A stretch of DNA of 64,000 bases from Apostichopus japonicus (GCF_037975245.1 NC_092574.1:8584713-8648712), one strand, 5' to 3'. Shown: positions 50,041-62,370, numbered from the stretch's first letter. The notes: a model not told the origin generated them from the letters alone. Numbers and translations: made by a program.

Positions 50041-50390
50041 TCTTCCTTATATTATGAGATTAAACACCAAAATCTGCACTAGTTAAAAATTTGTCTCATC
50101 ATACTCTACATATCTTGCGGTTTGATGCCTTTTCCTACAACATAATCTAGCTGAAACCATTTTTTAGGGTTTTTACCTGACCTTTGACCTATGACGTCAT
50201 CAATCACGCAGGCACAAAGTTACATGATCAGGGACCTATACCCATCAAGTTAGAACTTATCAAACGTTACACTTCAAGAGGATTTCGCGACACACTTTTC
50301 GCACAGTTTAAGCCAATTTGACCTTTTGCCTACATTGACCTTTGACCTCTACCCTTAACAACCACATAAGTATTATTTTAAATTTGTTGT
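50041..50390. repeat. Isolated satellite-like unit (third locus)
   Basis: Matches 29110-29460 and 52200-52500. Contains TGACCTTTGACC at 50178-50189 and a perfect TGACGTCA at 50192-50199. Confidence 0.8.
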
Positions 50391-51414
50391 GGACCATTAC
50401 AAAGCTCTGCAATCTGTCTAACATAGGTTGTATTTCTAAACCACATATGTTTATCCTTTTTTGCTGGAATACAAAACAACCTGTATATTGGTAGCACTGT
50501 GTTTTTTGTTGTTCTTGATCATTTGCTTTACAACATATCAAAATTTAAATCGACAACAAAAGCCATCTTTTTTTTACAAGAAATCGCAAATGTCAAAGCC
50601 GTCTGTAACAAAACACGGTACTCCAAGTTACGAGTACACTTTCCAGTGAAAAACGTGATGATTTGCGGAAATATTATGACGTCATATAGACACGTAATCA
50701 ATTGATCTTCCATGCCCCTCCCATGGTTGCATATTGTATAGCTGGAGTCTGGAGCCTCCTTTGAATAGGTCACAGACAGAAGTTACGCCTTCACAATACT
50801 CTCTTAACCGATATATAATAATAAATTAGTACAACTTTTACCGTTCAAATCAAGTGTCATATATCCGCCACAGGAAGCGACGGTGACATAAACAGGATAC
50901 AATGCATGTTGCAGTTATTTGATGTGATGCGGGTAGTGGTCGTCAATACAGAGCGCTCGTGATATATCATAACACAGAACAGCAACGATTGGAAGAAAGT
51001 GAGTCATAACTGAATTACCGGTGCCTTTCAGTTGGTTGTGTCCTGGTCAAGAAGCTATAGCCATAACTGACACTGCCTTTATATATATTTAACGGTGAGT
51101 ACAATTTGAACCATTATTTCGCGTTATCTGAATCCGGTAACCTAGAAAATCTATGAAATTTAAGTGACACAATTAACTGCTAATAACAACATTAATAATA
51201 ACATTTAATAATAGATGAAAACATGGATGTTATATTTTACGAAATTTACGATTCGAATGAGAGGCACGCGAACGCGGCTGGCGACACCACTGTGGCTTGT
51301 TGAAGCTTAACACAAATTCCCAATTCAAAATATTTTATTCCATGGTGATTGTCAGATGTGTATCTTGGAAACTTCTCAATAAACAGATTGTAATATTTTT
51401 TAACCGTCTGCAAT
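50391..51414. other. Spacer, no gene recognised
   Basis: About 1 kb of AT-rich sequence. Open frames at 50461-50705 are short and without signatures. Confidence 0.5.
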
Positions 51415-51422
51415 GTACCACA

Positions 51423-51818
51423 CAGTGGCGGAGCGTCCATACAGTCAGAGGGGCGGATCCCCCCCCCCCCCGACGGACTAAAATGGACTGCTGGCGCCCT
51501 TTTCAGCTTTTACCACTTTTTACTTATTCGCGATTATTGACTTTTTTATTGCGCTCTCAAATACCTATCGATATCGGTAACATTTTGTTGGTGTAATTTT
51601 CTGACAAAATGGCGATGACACCTATTTATTCTTCGTTTATCTGCAAATTAGCAAGGCCCTGAAAGGGTCATTTCCGGCGATCTTGGGAGTATCTTTACTC
51701 AAAAAACTTCTGTACGCTCCGCGCCAACCTGTGGTGGCGCTCCACTAAGATGTCGGAAGCGCCCCTATAGACCATTCTCGCCACCCCCCCCCGACCAATT
51801 CCCCTAGCTCCGCCACTG
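51423..51818. mobile_element. hAT MITE with perfect 8-bp target duplication (396 bp)
   Basis: Begins CAGTGGCGGAGC and ends GCTCCGCCACTG, a 12-bp perfect terminal inverted repeat. The flanks GTACCACA (51415-51422) and GTACCACA (51819-51826) are an exact 8-bp target duplication, the hallmark of hAT transposons. No transposase is encoded; the interior has C-runs and an AT-rich middle. Copy A of the segmental duplication contains only the right end of this element, up to CCACTG and one GTACCACA. Confidence 0.93.
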
Positions 51819-51826
51819 GTACCACA

Positions 51827-52687
51827 GTTAGTTTGGTGCCTTTTTACTCTCCCTGCATCAGCTAGGATCCAATTTAATTGATCAACTTGTTCGCTCAGTT
51901 CTCGTAATGGATGTAAAAGCCTTCCATTTAAATTTCCAACTACTAAAGTTTTAAAAAGTATTGACCGAATTGTATGAGGCTATTTGTTAGACGATTTGAG
52001 GTCGACATTAACTCATTAAAATTTCCAAAGGTAATATATTGAGTTGCAGGTCTCATCTCCTTCATGGTTTTAATCTTGTCATCCTAATTTTGTTAAAAAA
52101 TATGCTACTTGTGTTAAATATCTAGTTTGAACTTGATAGGACTTACGGTGTATGGGAGTTCGAGACACACCTTTTTTCGCACAATTTAGGTCAAATTTAC
52201 CTTTGTTCTCGACTTAAACACCAAAATCTGCACTAGTTTAAATTTGTCTCATCATACTCTACATATTTTGTGGTTTGATGCCTTTTTTTATACAACATAA
52301 AATAGCTGAAACCATTTACCTGACCACCATTGACCTATGATGTCATCAATCACGCAGGCTGAAAGTTATCAAACGTTACACCTTAAGAGGATTTCGCGAC
52401 ACACTTTTCGCACAGTTTAGGCTAATTTGACCTTTGGCCTATATCGAACTTTGGCCTCTACCCTTAACAACCACATAAGTACTATTTTAAATTTGTCCCA
52501 TTATTCTCCACATATCGTGTAGTTGAATGACATTTCCTACCATGTTGACAAGCAGAAAATGGCTAAAATTAAAGTTTAGGCTGCTTAAACCTTCACCTCC
52601 GACTTTTGACTTATGACGTCATTAATCACGCAGGCACGACGTTTACATGGTCAGGCACTAACGCACCAAGTTCGAGCTTGTCGGACG
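51827..52687. repeat. Satellite-like repeat units (copy B)
   Basis: Collinear with 28702-29634. The part from about 52130 contains the roughly 300-bp units with GCGACACAC, TTTTCGCACA and TATGACGTCATTAATCACG. A block of about 22 bp in the copy A unit near 29280 is missing here. Confidence 0.75.
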
Positions 52688-54237
52688 TATGGCAAGCCGT
52701 TTTAAAATTTACCTCGCTATTCTACTTAAGTAGAACTTATTCCACTTAAGTAGAATAAAATTAAAATTAAGTGAAATTAACTGCACTCAAATAGAATTGC
52801 ATTTTACTTAAGTTTAATTGTATTCTACTTAAGTAAAATATAATTCTACTTAAGTAAATTTTAATTTAGCTTAAGTAAAAGTGTCATTCTTTCTTACTTA
52901 AGCTTTTAAGTTTTAAGCTTTTAAGTAAAATTGTATTTTACTTAAGTAGAATAAAATTAAGCTCTAGTGAAATTGTATTAAACTGAAGCTAAATTGTATT
53001 CTACTTAAGTAGAATAAAAATGCACTTAAGATAAATAGAATTGCGTTTTACTTAAGTAAAATTCAATTCTACTGAAGTAAAATACAATTTAGCTTAAGTG
53101 GAATTGAAGGATCGGTCGTATGGCAAGCCGTTTTAACATTTACCTCGTGTGGAGAAGTGGTTGGTCTGGGGGCAATGTTTACATGGGTACCATGCCTTGT
53201 GGTACTACTATACTGCTAGTACCACTGCTTGGTGGTATGTCGTGTTGTAGTCGGCGTTTCCTTGCTCCAAAAGTGCCCTTCCAACTGCATCAGCAACAGT
53301 TTGCACTTTGCAACGATTGATTGGCTGGCTGCATTTTCCGAATGTCTAAGGTTCAGACTCAGTGATAAACATAGCTTTGTTTCATTTGCTAAGGGTCAGT
53401 ATGGTGTTATGTTCGTACATACACAACGACAGCTGGCCATGGATAAGTATGGCAGTATGCATGGGGCCATGGCTCCAAATAGTTACGTAACTAGTACGTC
53501 TTGCACGTGACTCTATATATTAATTGTTCCATTGACTTACACACTAAACTCGTCACTTTCAAGACCTGCCAAAGCATAGATAGAAAATTTAGAGCTTTAA
53601 AGCTTTCATGATTAAACAAGCTTTACATTAGGTAATTTTACTTTTTTTCTGACAATGGTTAACCTTTTGAGCGGCTGAACACCTCTCTAATTGTGGTGCT
53701 GTACCTATTACAGTATACAAAGTCGGACTTCGCGGCAAGTACAGTGACGCAATGAGTAGCATTCTGATTGACCAATCACATTACACTTAAGCGTAATTCT
53801 ATTGCACTTAAGTGAAATAGATTAACCAATCACATTTCACTTAAGCGGAATTCTATTTCACTTAAATAAAATGCAATTCAGCTTAAGTGAAATTGAAAAG
53901 CCATTTTTCTGAGGTAGAAGAGCATTTTACCTAAGTAGAATTGAATTTAACTTCAGCAGAATTGTATTTTACTTAAGTAGAACTGTATTTTACTTAAGCT
54001 TACTTCAATTAAGCTAAAGCTAAATTTAATTTTACCTAAGTTAAATACGATATAGACAAAAACCGTTTGAACTTAAGCTAATATGAATTCCGCTTATGTG
54101 GAATACAATTAAGCTGAGTGAAATGCAATTCTGCTTAAGTGCAATTAGTATCACTTAAGCTTAATTGTATTCTACTTAAGTGGAATTAATTCTACTTAAG
54201 TAGAATAGCGAGGTAAATGTTAAAACGGCTTGCCATA
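52688..54237. mobile_element. TATGGCAAG-ended, CTTAAG-rich element, copy B (1.55 kb)
   Basis: Same structure and the same CGGACG target duplication as copy A (52682-52687 and 54238-54243), so the insertion predates the segmental duplication. About 80 bp shorter than copy A because part of the left CTTAAG block is missing near 52830. The internal terminal copy is at 53120-53148. No transposase. Confidence 0.82.
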
Positions 54238-55401
54238 CGGACGTACGGTCTAGAAGTCCGCGACACACCTTCTCACACAATCTAGGTCAGAATGCCAGCC
54301 CTAGGCTGGCCCCCAATGGCATTAACACAACTGGTGACTTTATATAGTAATGCAGATAACAAGTTTGGTTTTCTTACGTATATACCTCAAAAGAATTATA
54401 CTCAGTTAAAGCTAATGTACGTTTTGGAAACGAAGAAGATCACAAAGTCTTAGAGTCTCAGAGTCTCCCTCGAGCCCCATCAGGGGCCCATGTAACGGCC
54501 TCTAAGCCTCACGCAGAAATGGTTTCGCGCCATACGCTGGCGTATTTCACCCGATTTTTTGCCCAACAAATGTTGCCCTGATTTTGATGTGTCCTCCCCA
54601 ACACTGCCCGCACCCAACACCACCGCACCCAACCGTCAACCCCAAACACATACACTTCCAGACGCTACTGGCTTTGTGAGATTTAAACCAAACTTCAAAC
54701 TTTACAGAATATTCATGGCGAACATAAAATTTCGAAATAATCTGTCATTTGAGCACAATCCAATCGTAAAAATCTTATTTTCTCTTAAGTGTACAATTGG
54801 TACATAGCAACAAGCTCCCACAAGTATTGTTTAGGTTGACTGATTTCATCATATTATTTTTCACGTTGGAAATTGCGAGAAACAAATTAGTAAGATGAGA
54901 AGTGATCGGTTTCTCGTACTTATTCTTGTGTCCTTTTGTGTGCAATAGACAGAAGTTAATTGCTGAAAGCTAATAGTCTCTTTCAGAAGCAAAAAAATCA
55001 ACAGTCTTTTATAAAAGAAGAAAATAGAAGAGCTTTATGCAATTTTAAAACCAAAAAGGAGGGGAAACAACTCCTCCATAATCTATACTGAGATTATATT
55101 TCCTATCTGATTTGAATAGCTTCTTTCTATATTGATAATTTGATAATTTTATATTGTGGAACAATATTTCTCCGTTTACTAGTTATATATCGCCACTTTG
55201 AGTACAATGTAGGCCTTTAACGTTTTTTTTTTTTTAATATGCATGTGATATAGTTATATCTGTAAGTCTCTTGTCCCTCATTAAGGGAGCTATGGGAAAC
55301 AATGAAATTGAAACTGATGAATCATACTTATTAAAGTTGGAAGTTCATTTCAGGATGGCAAGTGGATTTGATTCAGGTTTTATGTCTACAATAATAATTG
55401 A

Positions 55402-55408
55402 GATGATA

Positions 55409-55487
<79 letters not shown>

Positions 55488-55607
55488 CGACGATGATGAC
55501 GACGATGATGATGATGATGAGGAGGAGGAGGATGAGGAGGAGGACGACGACGACGAAGACGACGACGACGACCACGACGACCACGACAACGACGATGATG
55601 ATGATGA
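55402..55607. repeat. Expanded GAT/GAC/GAG trinucleotide repeat
   Basis: About 200 bp of GAT repeats with GAC and GAG variants. Copy A has only about 46 bp at the equivalent place (32486-32531), so the array expanded or contracted after the duplication. Confidence 0.95.
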
Positions 55608-55712
55608 AATAGTATTAATTAGTAACAGATTCATAACTACCTTAGGAGTAATTTATTCGTTTCTCAACACTCAAGATTCGTTGTAAGTGTTGATATATGC
55701 AATTATTTGTCA

Positions 55713-55742
55713 TTATAACATGGCAACACACACGCGCGCGCA

Positions 55743-55820
<78 letters not shown>

Positions 55821-55849
55821 CGCGTGTGTGTGTGTTGCCATGTTATAAT
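55713..55849. repeat. Palindrome with (CA)n/(CG)n/(TA)n arms
   Basis: ATAACATGGCAACACACACG continues into CGCGCG and (TA)n and then mirrors itself through CGCGCG and TGTGTG to GCCATGTTATAA. Alternating purine-pyrimidine runs on both sides of a TA core are prone to cruciform and Z-DNA formation. Copy A has only the left half. Confidence 0.93.
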
Positions 55850-55944
55850 AAACCGAAAAGGAAGGTCGTAATTCCAAGGTAGGCGTTTGTCACCTGCATC
55901 GATGAAATGGAGGTAAACGACAAGGCAAATGAAGATATATATAA

Positions 55945-56020
55945 TTGAAATCGTAATGAGTTAGAAAATCAAGAACAGTTAATAAACTTCCAGCCCCCCA
56001 CCGGGATTCGAACCGTTGAT
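55945..56020 (-). mobile_element. tRNA-SINE fragment, copy B
   Basis: Same fragment as 32711-32770 with a longer 3' tail: B-box region CGGTTCGAATCCCGG, then a tail ending CATTACGATTTCAATT on the minus strand. Confidence 0.75.
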
Positions 56021-56418
56021 ACGGTTCATGAAGTTTATGATTGTCTTCTCTCAATTCTTTTTGTAGAGTCTGAATTATAACAGCTCAGCACGTTGAATTT
56101 CTCGTCAGCTTCGGAACAGAGCAAAAGGCTGACGGGTTTACTGTGTTACTACTGAGTCTTGTCTCGTCTGACTTCAACTACGACGATACAGACGTGACCA
56201 GTCCCATCCGTCAACGGCGCGAATTGCCTGTTCTTGTACAGAGGTTAATACGTGTTACGACGATAACTAAGACGCTCTTTGTACAGTCTCCACGTTACTA
56301 GAAAAAAGAAAGGACGGAGCAAAAGATCTCTTATTGGTATTAAGAGTTAATAAACGACTGATTATTGCACGTAGACAAAATATTCAATTATTTTCAGTGA
56401 AGATAATCGATTGATACA

Positions 56419-57456
56419 ATGTCGTCGTCCTACAATTTTACAGTTGGATCTGACGATTACGGTTACGATAGTATTAGTAGTTATACTTTCAGTGGCTCTG
56501 ATCGGCCTGACGTGTATCAACGCTCCAAATTGTCTGCTACCATATACAATATTGCCCTCGTAGTCATTCTCGTGTTCGGGGTGATAGCAAACACAGCCGT
56601 ACTTTCACTAGTAGCTTTCGTTCGAGAGCTTCGTGGTTCCTCTAATGTGTTTATTTCAATGCTTTGTGCATCCAACATTCTTATGTTGGTAACCATTATC
56701 CCCCTAGACTTAGTGGACCAGGACTCATTTAAACTACCTCCCGCAATTGCTAATTTAAAGCATTACATATTACTCTACTGTTGTACACTCTCCGTATTAT
56801 CATTGGTAATGTTAAGTTTTGAACGATGGTGTGCTGTAGTCAGACCAACATGGCATAATGTGATAGGGATTGGCTGGAAAGTCGGGACTGTATTTATTCT
56901 GGGGGCTTTGCTAGCACTACCGTACGCATTTACATATGATCGGTCAGGAGGAATCAGGGCAAAGGACTTCAGAGATTTCTTAGCCTATTACGGTTTCGTG
57001 GTCCTGTATGTAGTGCCTCTGGCCATTATTTTCTGCATGTACGTCTTCGTGGCAATAACTCTTTGCAAGCAAAGTAAGCCAATCAAAGAATCTGTGAAGC
57101 GTAACAAAAAAGCACGAGCTGGGCGAACCAGGATAGCAAGAGTGGTAATATGCCTGGCGATATGTTTTGCTGTGTGCTGGCTGCCTTTCCATCTTCTGGT
57201 TATATTTGCGATGTTTGACGAAAGTCATGATAAACCGAGTGATGCTACAGTACTACTGTTACACTGGCGCACGTGCTTCCAAATGTTTAACACGTGTTGC
57301 GATCCATTGTCAATCTTTCTGATGGGATCTCGTTTTCGAAGACATCTTCTTTCCGGCATATCGCGCATATTTCATGTACCGCTGAACTTACGTACGACAC
57401 TAGGACGTTCAAGACGAGATCCCAGTACGTCGGCTACGATGGTTCAGATGAAATGA
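56419..57456 (+). CDS. Intact rhodopsin-family GPCR, divergent peptide-receptor-like
   Basis: Single-exon gene for a 345-residue seven-helix receptor. An N-glycosylation site lies at N6 in an acidic, Tyr-rich N-terminus. Approximate helices: 42-68, 76-98, 108-135, 152-171, 188-214, 239-265 and 276-302. Motifs seen are IAN (N58) in helix 1, ERW (135-137) for the usual DRY, CWLPFH (253-258) in helix 6 and DPLSIF (295-300) for NPxxLY in helix 7. The PLD after helix 2 and the helix 7 pattern recall the bombesin/endothelin/GPR37 group, so a neuropeptide-type ligand is plausible but not shown. Three expected residues are missing: Cys 3.25 (Ala111), Asp 2.50 (Asn86) and Asn 7.49 (Asp295). The third loop is basic (SVKRNKKARAGRTR), as in G-protein-coupling receptors. 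Identity with the pseudogene at 33172 is high. Confidence 0.92.
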   Translation: MSSSYNFTVGSDDYGYDSISSYTFSGSDRPDVYQRSKLSATIYNIALVVILVFGVIANTAVLSLVAFVRELRGSSNVFISMLCASNILMLVTIIPLDLVDQDSFKLPPAIANLKHYILLYCCTLSVLSLVMLSFERWCAVVRPTWHNVIGIGWKVGTVFILGALLALPYAFTYDRSGGIRAKDFRDFLAYYGFVVLYVVPLAIIFCMYVFVAITLCKQSKPIKESVKRNKKARAGRTRIARVVICLAICFAVCWLPFHLLVIFAMFDESHDKPSDATVLLLHWRTCFQMFNTCCDPLSIFLMGSRFRRHLLSGISRIFHVPLNLRTTLGRSRRDPSTSATMVQMK

Positions 57457-58779
57457 AATCTTACGGGGCATACAATGCTCTTAAGGCAGATGTGGAAAAA
57501 AAAGATAAAAGATATACTATCCTCTACACCTATTTCTACCGTATATAGCTAGTCATATCCTCCCATATATGTCAAATGTGAAAGATTCGTCTTAATTATT
57601 GGTATGTTTTCATATGATCGTATAATTTCAAATATCTTAATACCAGTTTTACGAACTGTTAAATCGAGATATACTGTTAAGTTATCTCCTGTAAAAACAG
57701 TGATGTATAGTTCAATGTATACCAGTTACAAATCTCGACAGCCACAGAGACAATGGGGATATAGAGAACGGTGAGTGGCTGAGCCGTGTTGAGAAATTAA
57801 AGGAGGAGTGTCTGCATAGGCTATAAAGATGAAGAAGAAATGGAATAGGGCATAGCAAGTACTATGTTATAGGTGGGAAATACAAGACTGTCTGTCGCCT
57901 CTCTGTGGGATAATTTGAACATGATATTGGAGGATGAGTACCATATCTGAGCTGATACGTAAATATTTCAGTGCCTTGTGACATAGTATAGCAGACCATT
58001 CTTGTGTAAGGTGACCACATTTCTTAGGTGAGAATGTTGAAGGTGGCGAGTGGCGGGCCGCTAAGGGGAGGGGCGTCCCCCTCCCCCTTTGACAAGAAAG
58101 TGCTAGTCTGGTAGAGCACATACATGACATAATCAAAGAGTAGGCCGATATAGGTCAGCACAGGAGTAACACGACTTCTATGTCGTATAGGAAACACCCT
58201 TGTACATTACTCCGCGTATATAGTAGGATAGGCCTATACCCTACCGTTATAATAGTCATGTGTTTCGATCTCTGCGCGGATCGTCTGTGTGAGGGATAGG
58301 CCTATTTGTATATGCATGTTGGGTTTTTTTTTAATGACGTGTAATTTAAGTATAACGGGCAGGAAGGTATAGATTTTGCAAATTTCTAATTGTTGTGAAT
58401 AAAAGCGTACATGTCAGGGATTTAATTCTGGGACAAAGTTTTCGGGACACTTGTTAATCGGGGACGAAACATCGGAATGTTGGACTGTCCCTGAAACATT
58501 TGGGGACGTTTGGTCACATTAGTTGTGTGGCCTGGATGGAAATTGAACGCTTTGCCCATTCCAGGGTGAATATGTGCCAAACCTTGATATTTGTTTTCAT
58601 TCGAAAACATTAAGCAGAATGATGGAAAGGGTTTCTATTTAAAGTCTTTTTTCTGTCAAATCGAACCGTTTAAGAGCCGATAAACGGTGATGTCAGTACC
58701 TTTATGTAAAATCATATCAGATATTGTCTTACCTTGGAATTTTGGAGTGTCACCTATCAACAGGGTGATATATTTCAAA

Positions 58780-58822
<43 letters not shown>

Positions 58823-59118
58823 TATTTATATTTTGATAGTCTTATTGTTACTAATTTCGGCTGTAATAGGTTAGTATTTTAGTTTTATTGTATGCTGTCA
58901 TATTTAGTTTTATTGTATGCTGTTATTGCTTTCGTCTTTAATTTCTGAATTTTATTGCTTTAATATTTATTGTTTGAATATTAATTTATTTTTGTAATTT
59001 TTAGGATGCAATAGTTTAAGGCTGTATATATTATTTTTAAGCTGCAGTTGTAATATTTTATGCGATTTTGTGAAGTCCTTTGAGATCATTCTTTGATGTA
59101 AAGCGCTATATTATAATA

Positions 59119-59195
<77 letters not shown>

Positions 59196-59418
59196 GTTAA
59201 TTGCATTAACATGACGTCTGTTCAAAGTATCTCTTTCGAGATCCGGCTTTAGGAATCACAAATGATTTCGAGTTGGTTAGCATCATGTATCTTGATCTCT
59301 AGAGTAAGGCAAAATATGTCACCAAAAACAGAACTAGTATTGTTCGATACAGGTGACAAACGCCTACAGTGGAATTACGACCTTCCTTACCGGTTTCGAA
59401 CCTCTGGACATACAATCA
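57457..59418. other. 3' region of the intact GPCR, no other gene recognised
   Basis: Collinear with 34209-36011. It contains a (TA)n tract at 58785-58820 and a longer one at 59126-59193 that is absent from copy A. AATAAATTATA just before the second tract could serve as a polyadenylation signal. Confidence 0.5.
59126..59193. repeat. (TA)n microsatellite specific to copy B
   Basis: Alternating TA, followed by about 80 bp not found in copy A before collinearity resumes at GAGTTGGTTA. Confidence 0.95.
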
Positions 59419-59557
59419 GCGTCCATAGCCTAGTGGTTAGGGTGTCCGCGTACAGAGCTGAAGGCCCGTGGTTCGAATCCCGGTGGAGGCTGAAAGTTTT
59501 TTCACTGTTCTTGATTTTCCAACTCATTACGATTTTCATTTATATATATATATATAT
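59419..59557 (+). mobile_element. tRNA-derived SINE with (TA)n tail, copy B
   Basis: Same insertion as 36012-36192, with an intact B box GGTTCGAATCCC and a much shorter TA tail. Confidence 0.85.
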
Positions 59558-59585
59558 GTTGAGACTAGTCTCATCTAGTATCAAC
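59558..59585. repeat. Shortened palindrome at the SINE end
   Basis: GTTGAGACTAGTCTCATCTAGTATCAAC; relative to copy A the left arm has lost 10 bp, leaving an asymmetric hairpin. Confidence 0.85.
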
Positions 59586-62319
59586 ATATATTCCGCTCTG
59601 AAGAAGAATAGAAGAAGAAGAAGGAGAAGGAGAAGATGAAGGAAAAAATAGACTTAGAAATATAATGATAACAGAAACCACGCGATAAGACTAACGTAAT
59701 CGTAGTTAAGTAATTACTTATACTTTTAATTACGGAACGCGTGTATCAATGGTCCAATATTTTTGCAGAGGAATTATTTTATAGTATTAGTAAAACCATG
59801 GTGTAGCGAGGCAACGGAATAGTTGCAGTAGTTTTAATTAATAAACGTTTGTTACATGTTTCGCAGTATTTTCACAGGTATTGCCACTGAACTGTTGTTA
59901 TACGGCTTCAAGTTGCAAATGTCGTGTTGATTAAATGTGTTTTTGGCTATAGTTATATGTTCCGGTAGTCGCTCACTATACTTTTTAATCGAAGCTGTGC
60001 CGCTTTTGGCAAGTCCGGGTGGTTTCCCAGAGAGGTTCTTTTACCATGCGTAGTTTGTGAAGGCGGGCCTAGTATCAGTTACTTATAAGATAACGAACTG
60101 GATGAACTTTGTAGGAAAATACGGGTGTTTCCTTGGCTGGGGGTTTAACAATGGGTAGTATTGAGAACAGTGCTTTGGGTGCTGGAGGTGAGATGTAGTA
60201 TAAAACGGAGTGTCGGTTAGGCTAACGGTAGTCGACTCTATAATTGAACAGCCTATAGTGTACCCTTCTTTTTCACAGAGCTGTTTTCCCGTATCTATTT
60301 GCTGTACTGCCCAAGAGAACGCCCGCGGCAAACGCTTTCGATTGATTTGTATCGGATAGATACTCGGGCATGTAAAATACAGTGGGTAAGCAAATTCATG
60401 GTAGGCAGAAACGGACTCTGAGGCATGTACAGTCAAGCGAGAAAAAGAGTATCATTATAAACGACTTGGCCAAGACTAGGCTAACGGGGTTGTCGCTGCT
60501 GTAGGCTGACTAGGCTTTATCATCGGCTGTGTTCTGTGTTGCAGGGTACCGTACGTTTTCCGTTGCCATAACTTGTCTAGGACGCTAGTGTGGCGCCAGT
60601 GAGCGTGCGCCGCCAAGGTCATAGCGGCGTTAGTGCACGCGCGCCGCCAAGATCATTGCGGCGCTAGTTAGTGTGCACGCGCTGCCAAGTCATACGTTAT
60701 ACGAACCAATGTGCCCCGCTCGCGAGCTTTTTTTCCCCAGCGCGGTTAAGGCCATCATTTGCATACCTCCCTTTCATTGGCTGGGTCTTGCACTTTTGAT
60801 GTTGAATTAGGAACTTCTTGCTTACGCTATGCGTGTGTGTATGTACATGAACATACACGTGCACGCAGTGTGGATCGTGATTCACATACACGTACTGTAT
60901 GAACTGGCGACTTGTTTGTGTACATTTACATCCATAAGTTCGTAAAACATGATACTGCGACCATGGACTGTGAGTGTACACGTCTAATTGTAGATGACTG
61001 TCTTTCTTTGAGGTAAGGATAACTTAGGTTGATGACTCCAAAACTGAGAAGCCAATAAATCGAATAAGTTAGTTTTGACACAGGGGTGAAGCTTCGAAGT
61101 GATGGTAGAACTTGCTGTACAAAGTAGAGCGATAGCAATGAACGCAGATAAGTAACAGACGTTTGCTTAATTCAAAACTGCTTCAAAACATTGGACAGCT
61201 TGACCGTTTCTGATTGATTATTTACTTGAGATGCTTTTAAGCTTTAAACTGATAGACTCTTATATAGTTTTGAGCATACACATTGATTTGATTTCAAAAT
61301 TATTACCCTTTGAGACGGTTTATTATGACCCTTTGGTACGGTTTTCAGATAATAGCCTATAATACGAAAGATATAGGCCTAGTATTTAGTCATGCATGTT
61401 AGTAGTACCACTGCTACTGTGGATTATAGTTATTGAACACAGAAATTGTCTTACGTTTATATTATATGGTGTTTTGTTGTTGTATCATCTTCAAACTGTT
61501 TCGGTTTGATTTAACTTCTTTAAATTTACAGCAACAGAGTTGTGCGATACATAACCACATACCTTCTACACCCGTGTATAACGCACACACATATAAGTTA
61601 ACTCTACTCAAACGCGTACCATTGTACATTCTGCAGCTAGACTGTTTTCTTTGTTGTTGTGAGTGTAGCAGAGTGGGCTTGTGAAATGTGGTATGTGATG
61701 AGCGATTCAGTGCAGCAGCTGCTAGTTAATATTGTTATGAATCTTATGTATACGGGCTCCAGTCAATGGGCGAGGTATGCTAATTTTGACCTTTACCGCG
61801 CTGGGGGAGAAAAATTCGCGCCCCGCGAAATTTTCTATGGTCCCGCTAAGGTTACACCTGCGCTGGTTAGTGTGCGCCGCAGGAGCCACGGCGCAAAGTC
61901 ATAGCGACGCAAGTCAATGCGTTTCTTCAAGGTCACGGATGCGCAGTCAGTGTTTGTAAAATTGTGTACACTTGTTAATAAATTAATGTCAACACAGAGA
62001 ACCTGTTCTAGTATTTAGTGTTCCATATTCTCTCCATACCCCTATACCCACTGTGTTCCCATTTCCGACCTTTATAGAGGAATATATGACTTCCCCTCCT
62101 TTACCTTTCTCCGATAGCAAAGGACGAATACACCAGACGTATCAACAACACACCCGAAGACAAAGGCAACGTTACAATAATTATGTTTGTATTGTTCGCT
62201 AATAACCTCTAACCTCCCATGCAGTTTTAGCTAATATCTAACAGCAAAATAATTTGGAGTGCACATCCTACCTACCCTCACCCCTCTTTCCCAAGTTTCT
62301 CTTCCATTTTTAAATTACA

Positions 62320-62323
<4 letters not shown>
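59586..62323. other. 2.7 kb without firm genes (copy B)
   Basis: Collinear with 36237-38980. The GC-rich segment at 60595-60690 has one extra unit of the GCGCCGCCAAG(G/A)TCATNGCG repeat compared with copy A, and copy B lacks about 80 bp around 60911 (present in copy A at 37510-37590). No gene recognised. Confidence 0.5.

Positions 62324-62370
<47 letters not shown>

Larger units (their letters stand above)
54244..56418. other. Upstream region of the intact GPCR, no other gene recognised
   Basis: Collinear with 31272-33171, with two insert-like differences: an expanded trinucleotide block (55402-55607) and a palindromic (TA)n insertion (55713-55849) followed by 90 bp that matches, in reverse, the segment just 5' of the SINE at 59419. 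A pyrimidine-rich TTATTTTCAG ends at 56397, 22 bp before the receptor ATG, and could be the acceptor of an intron in the 5' untranslated region. Confidence 0.5.

Noticed and set aside
55271-55634. Met-, Ser-, Ile- or Val-rich frames
   Set aside because: All come from the GAT/GAC trinucleotide array.
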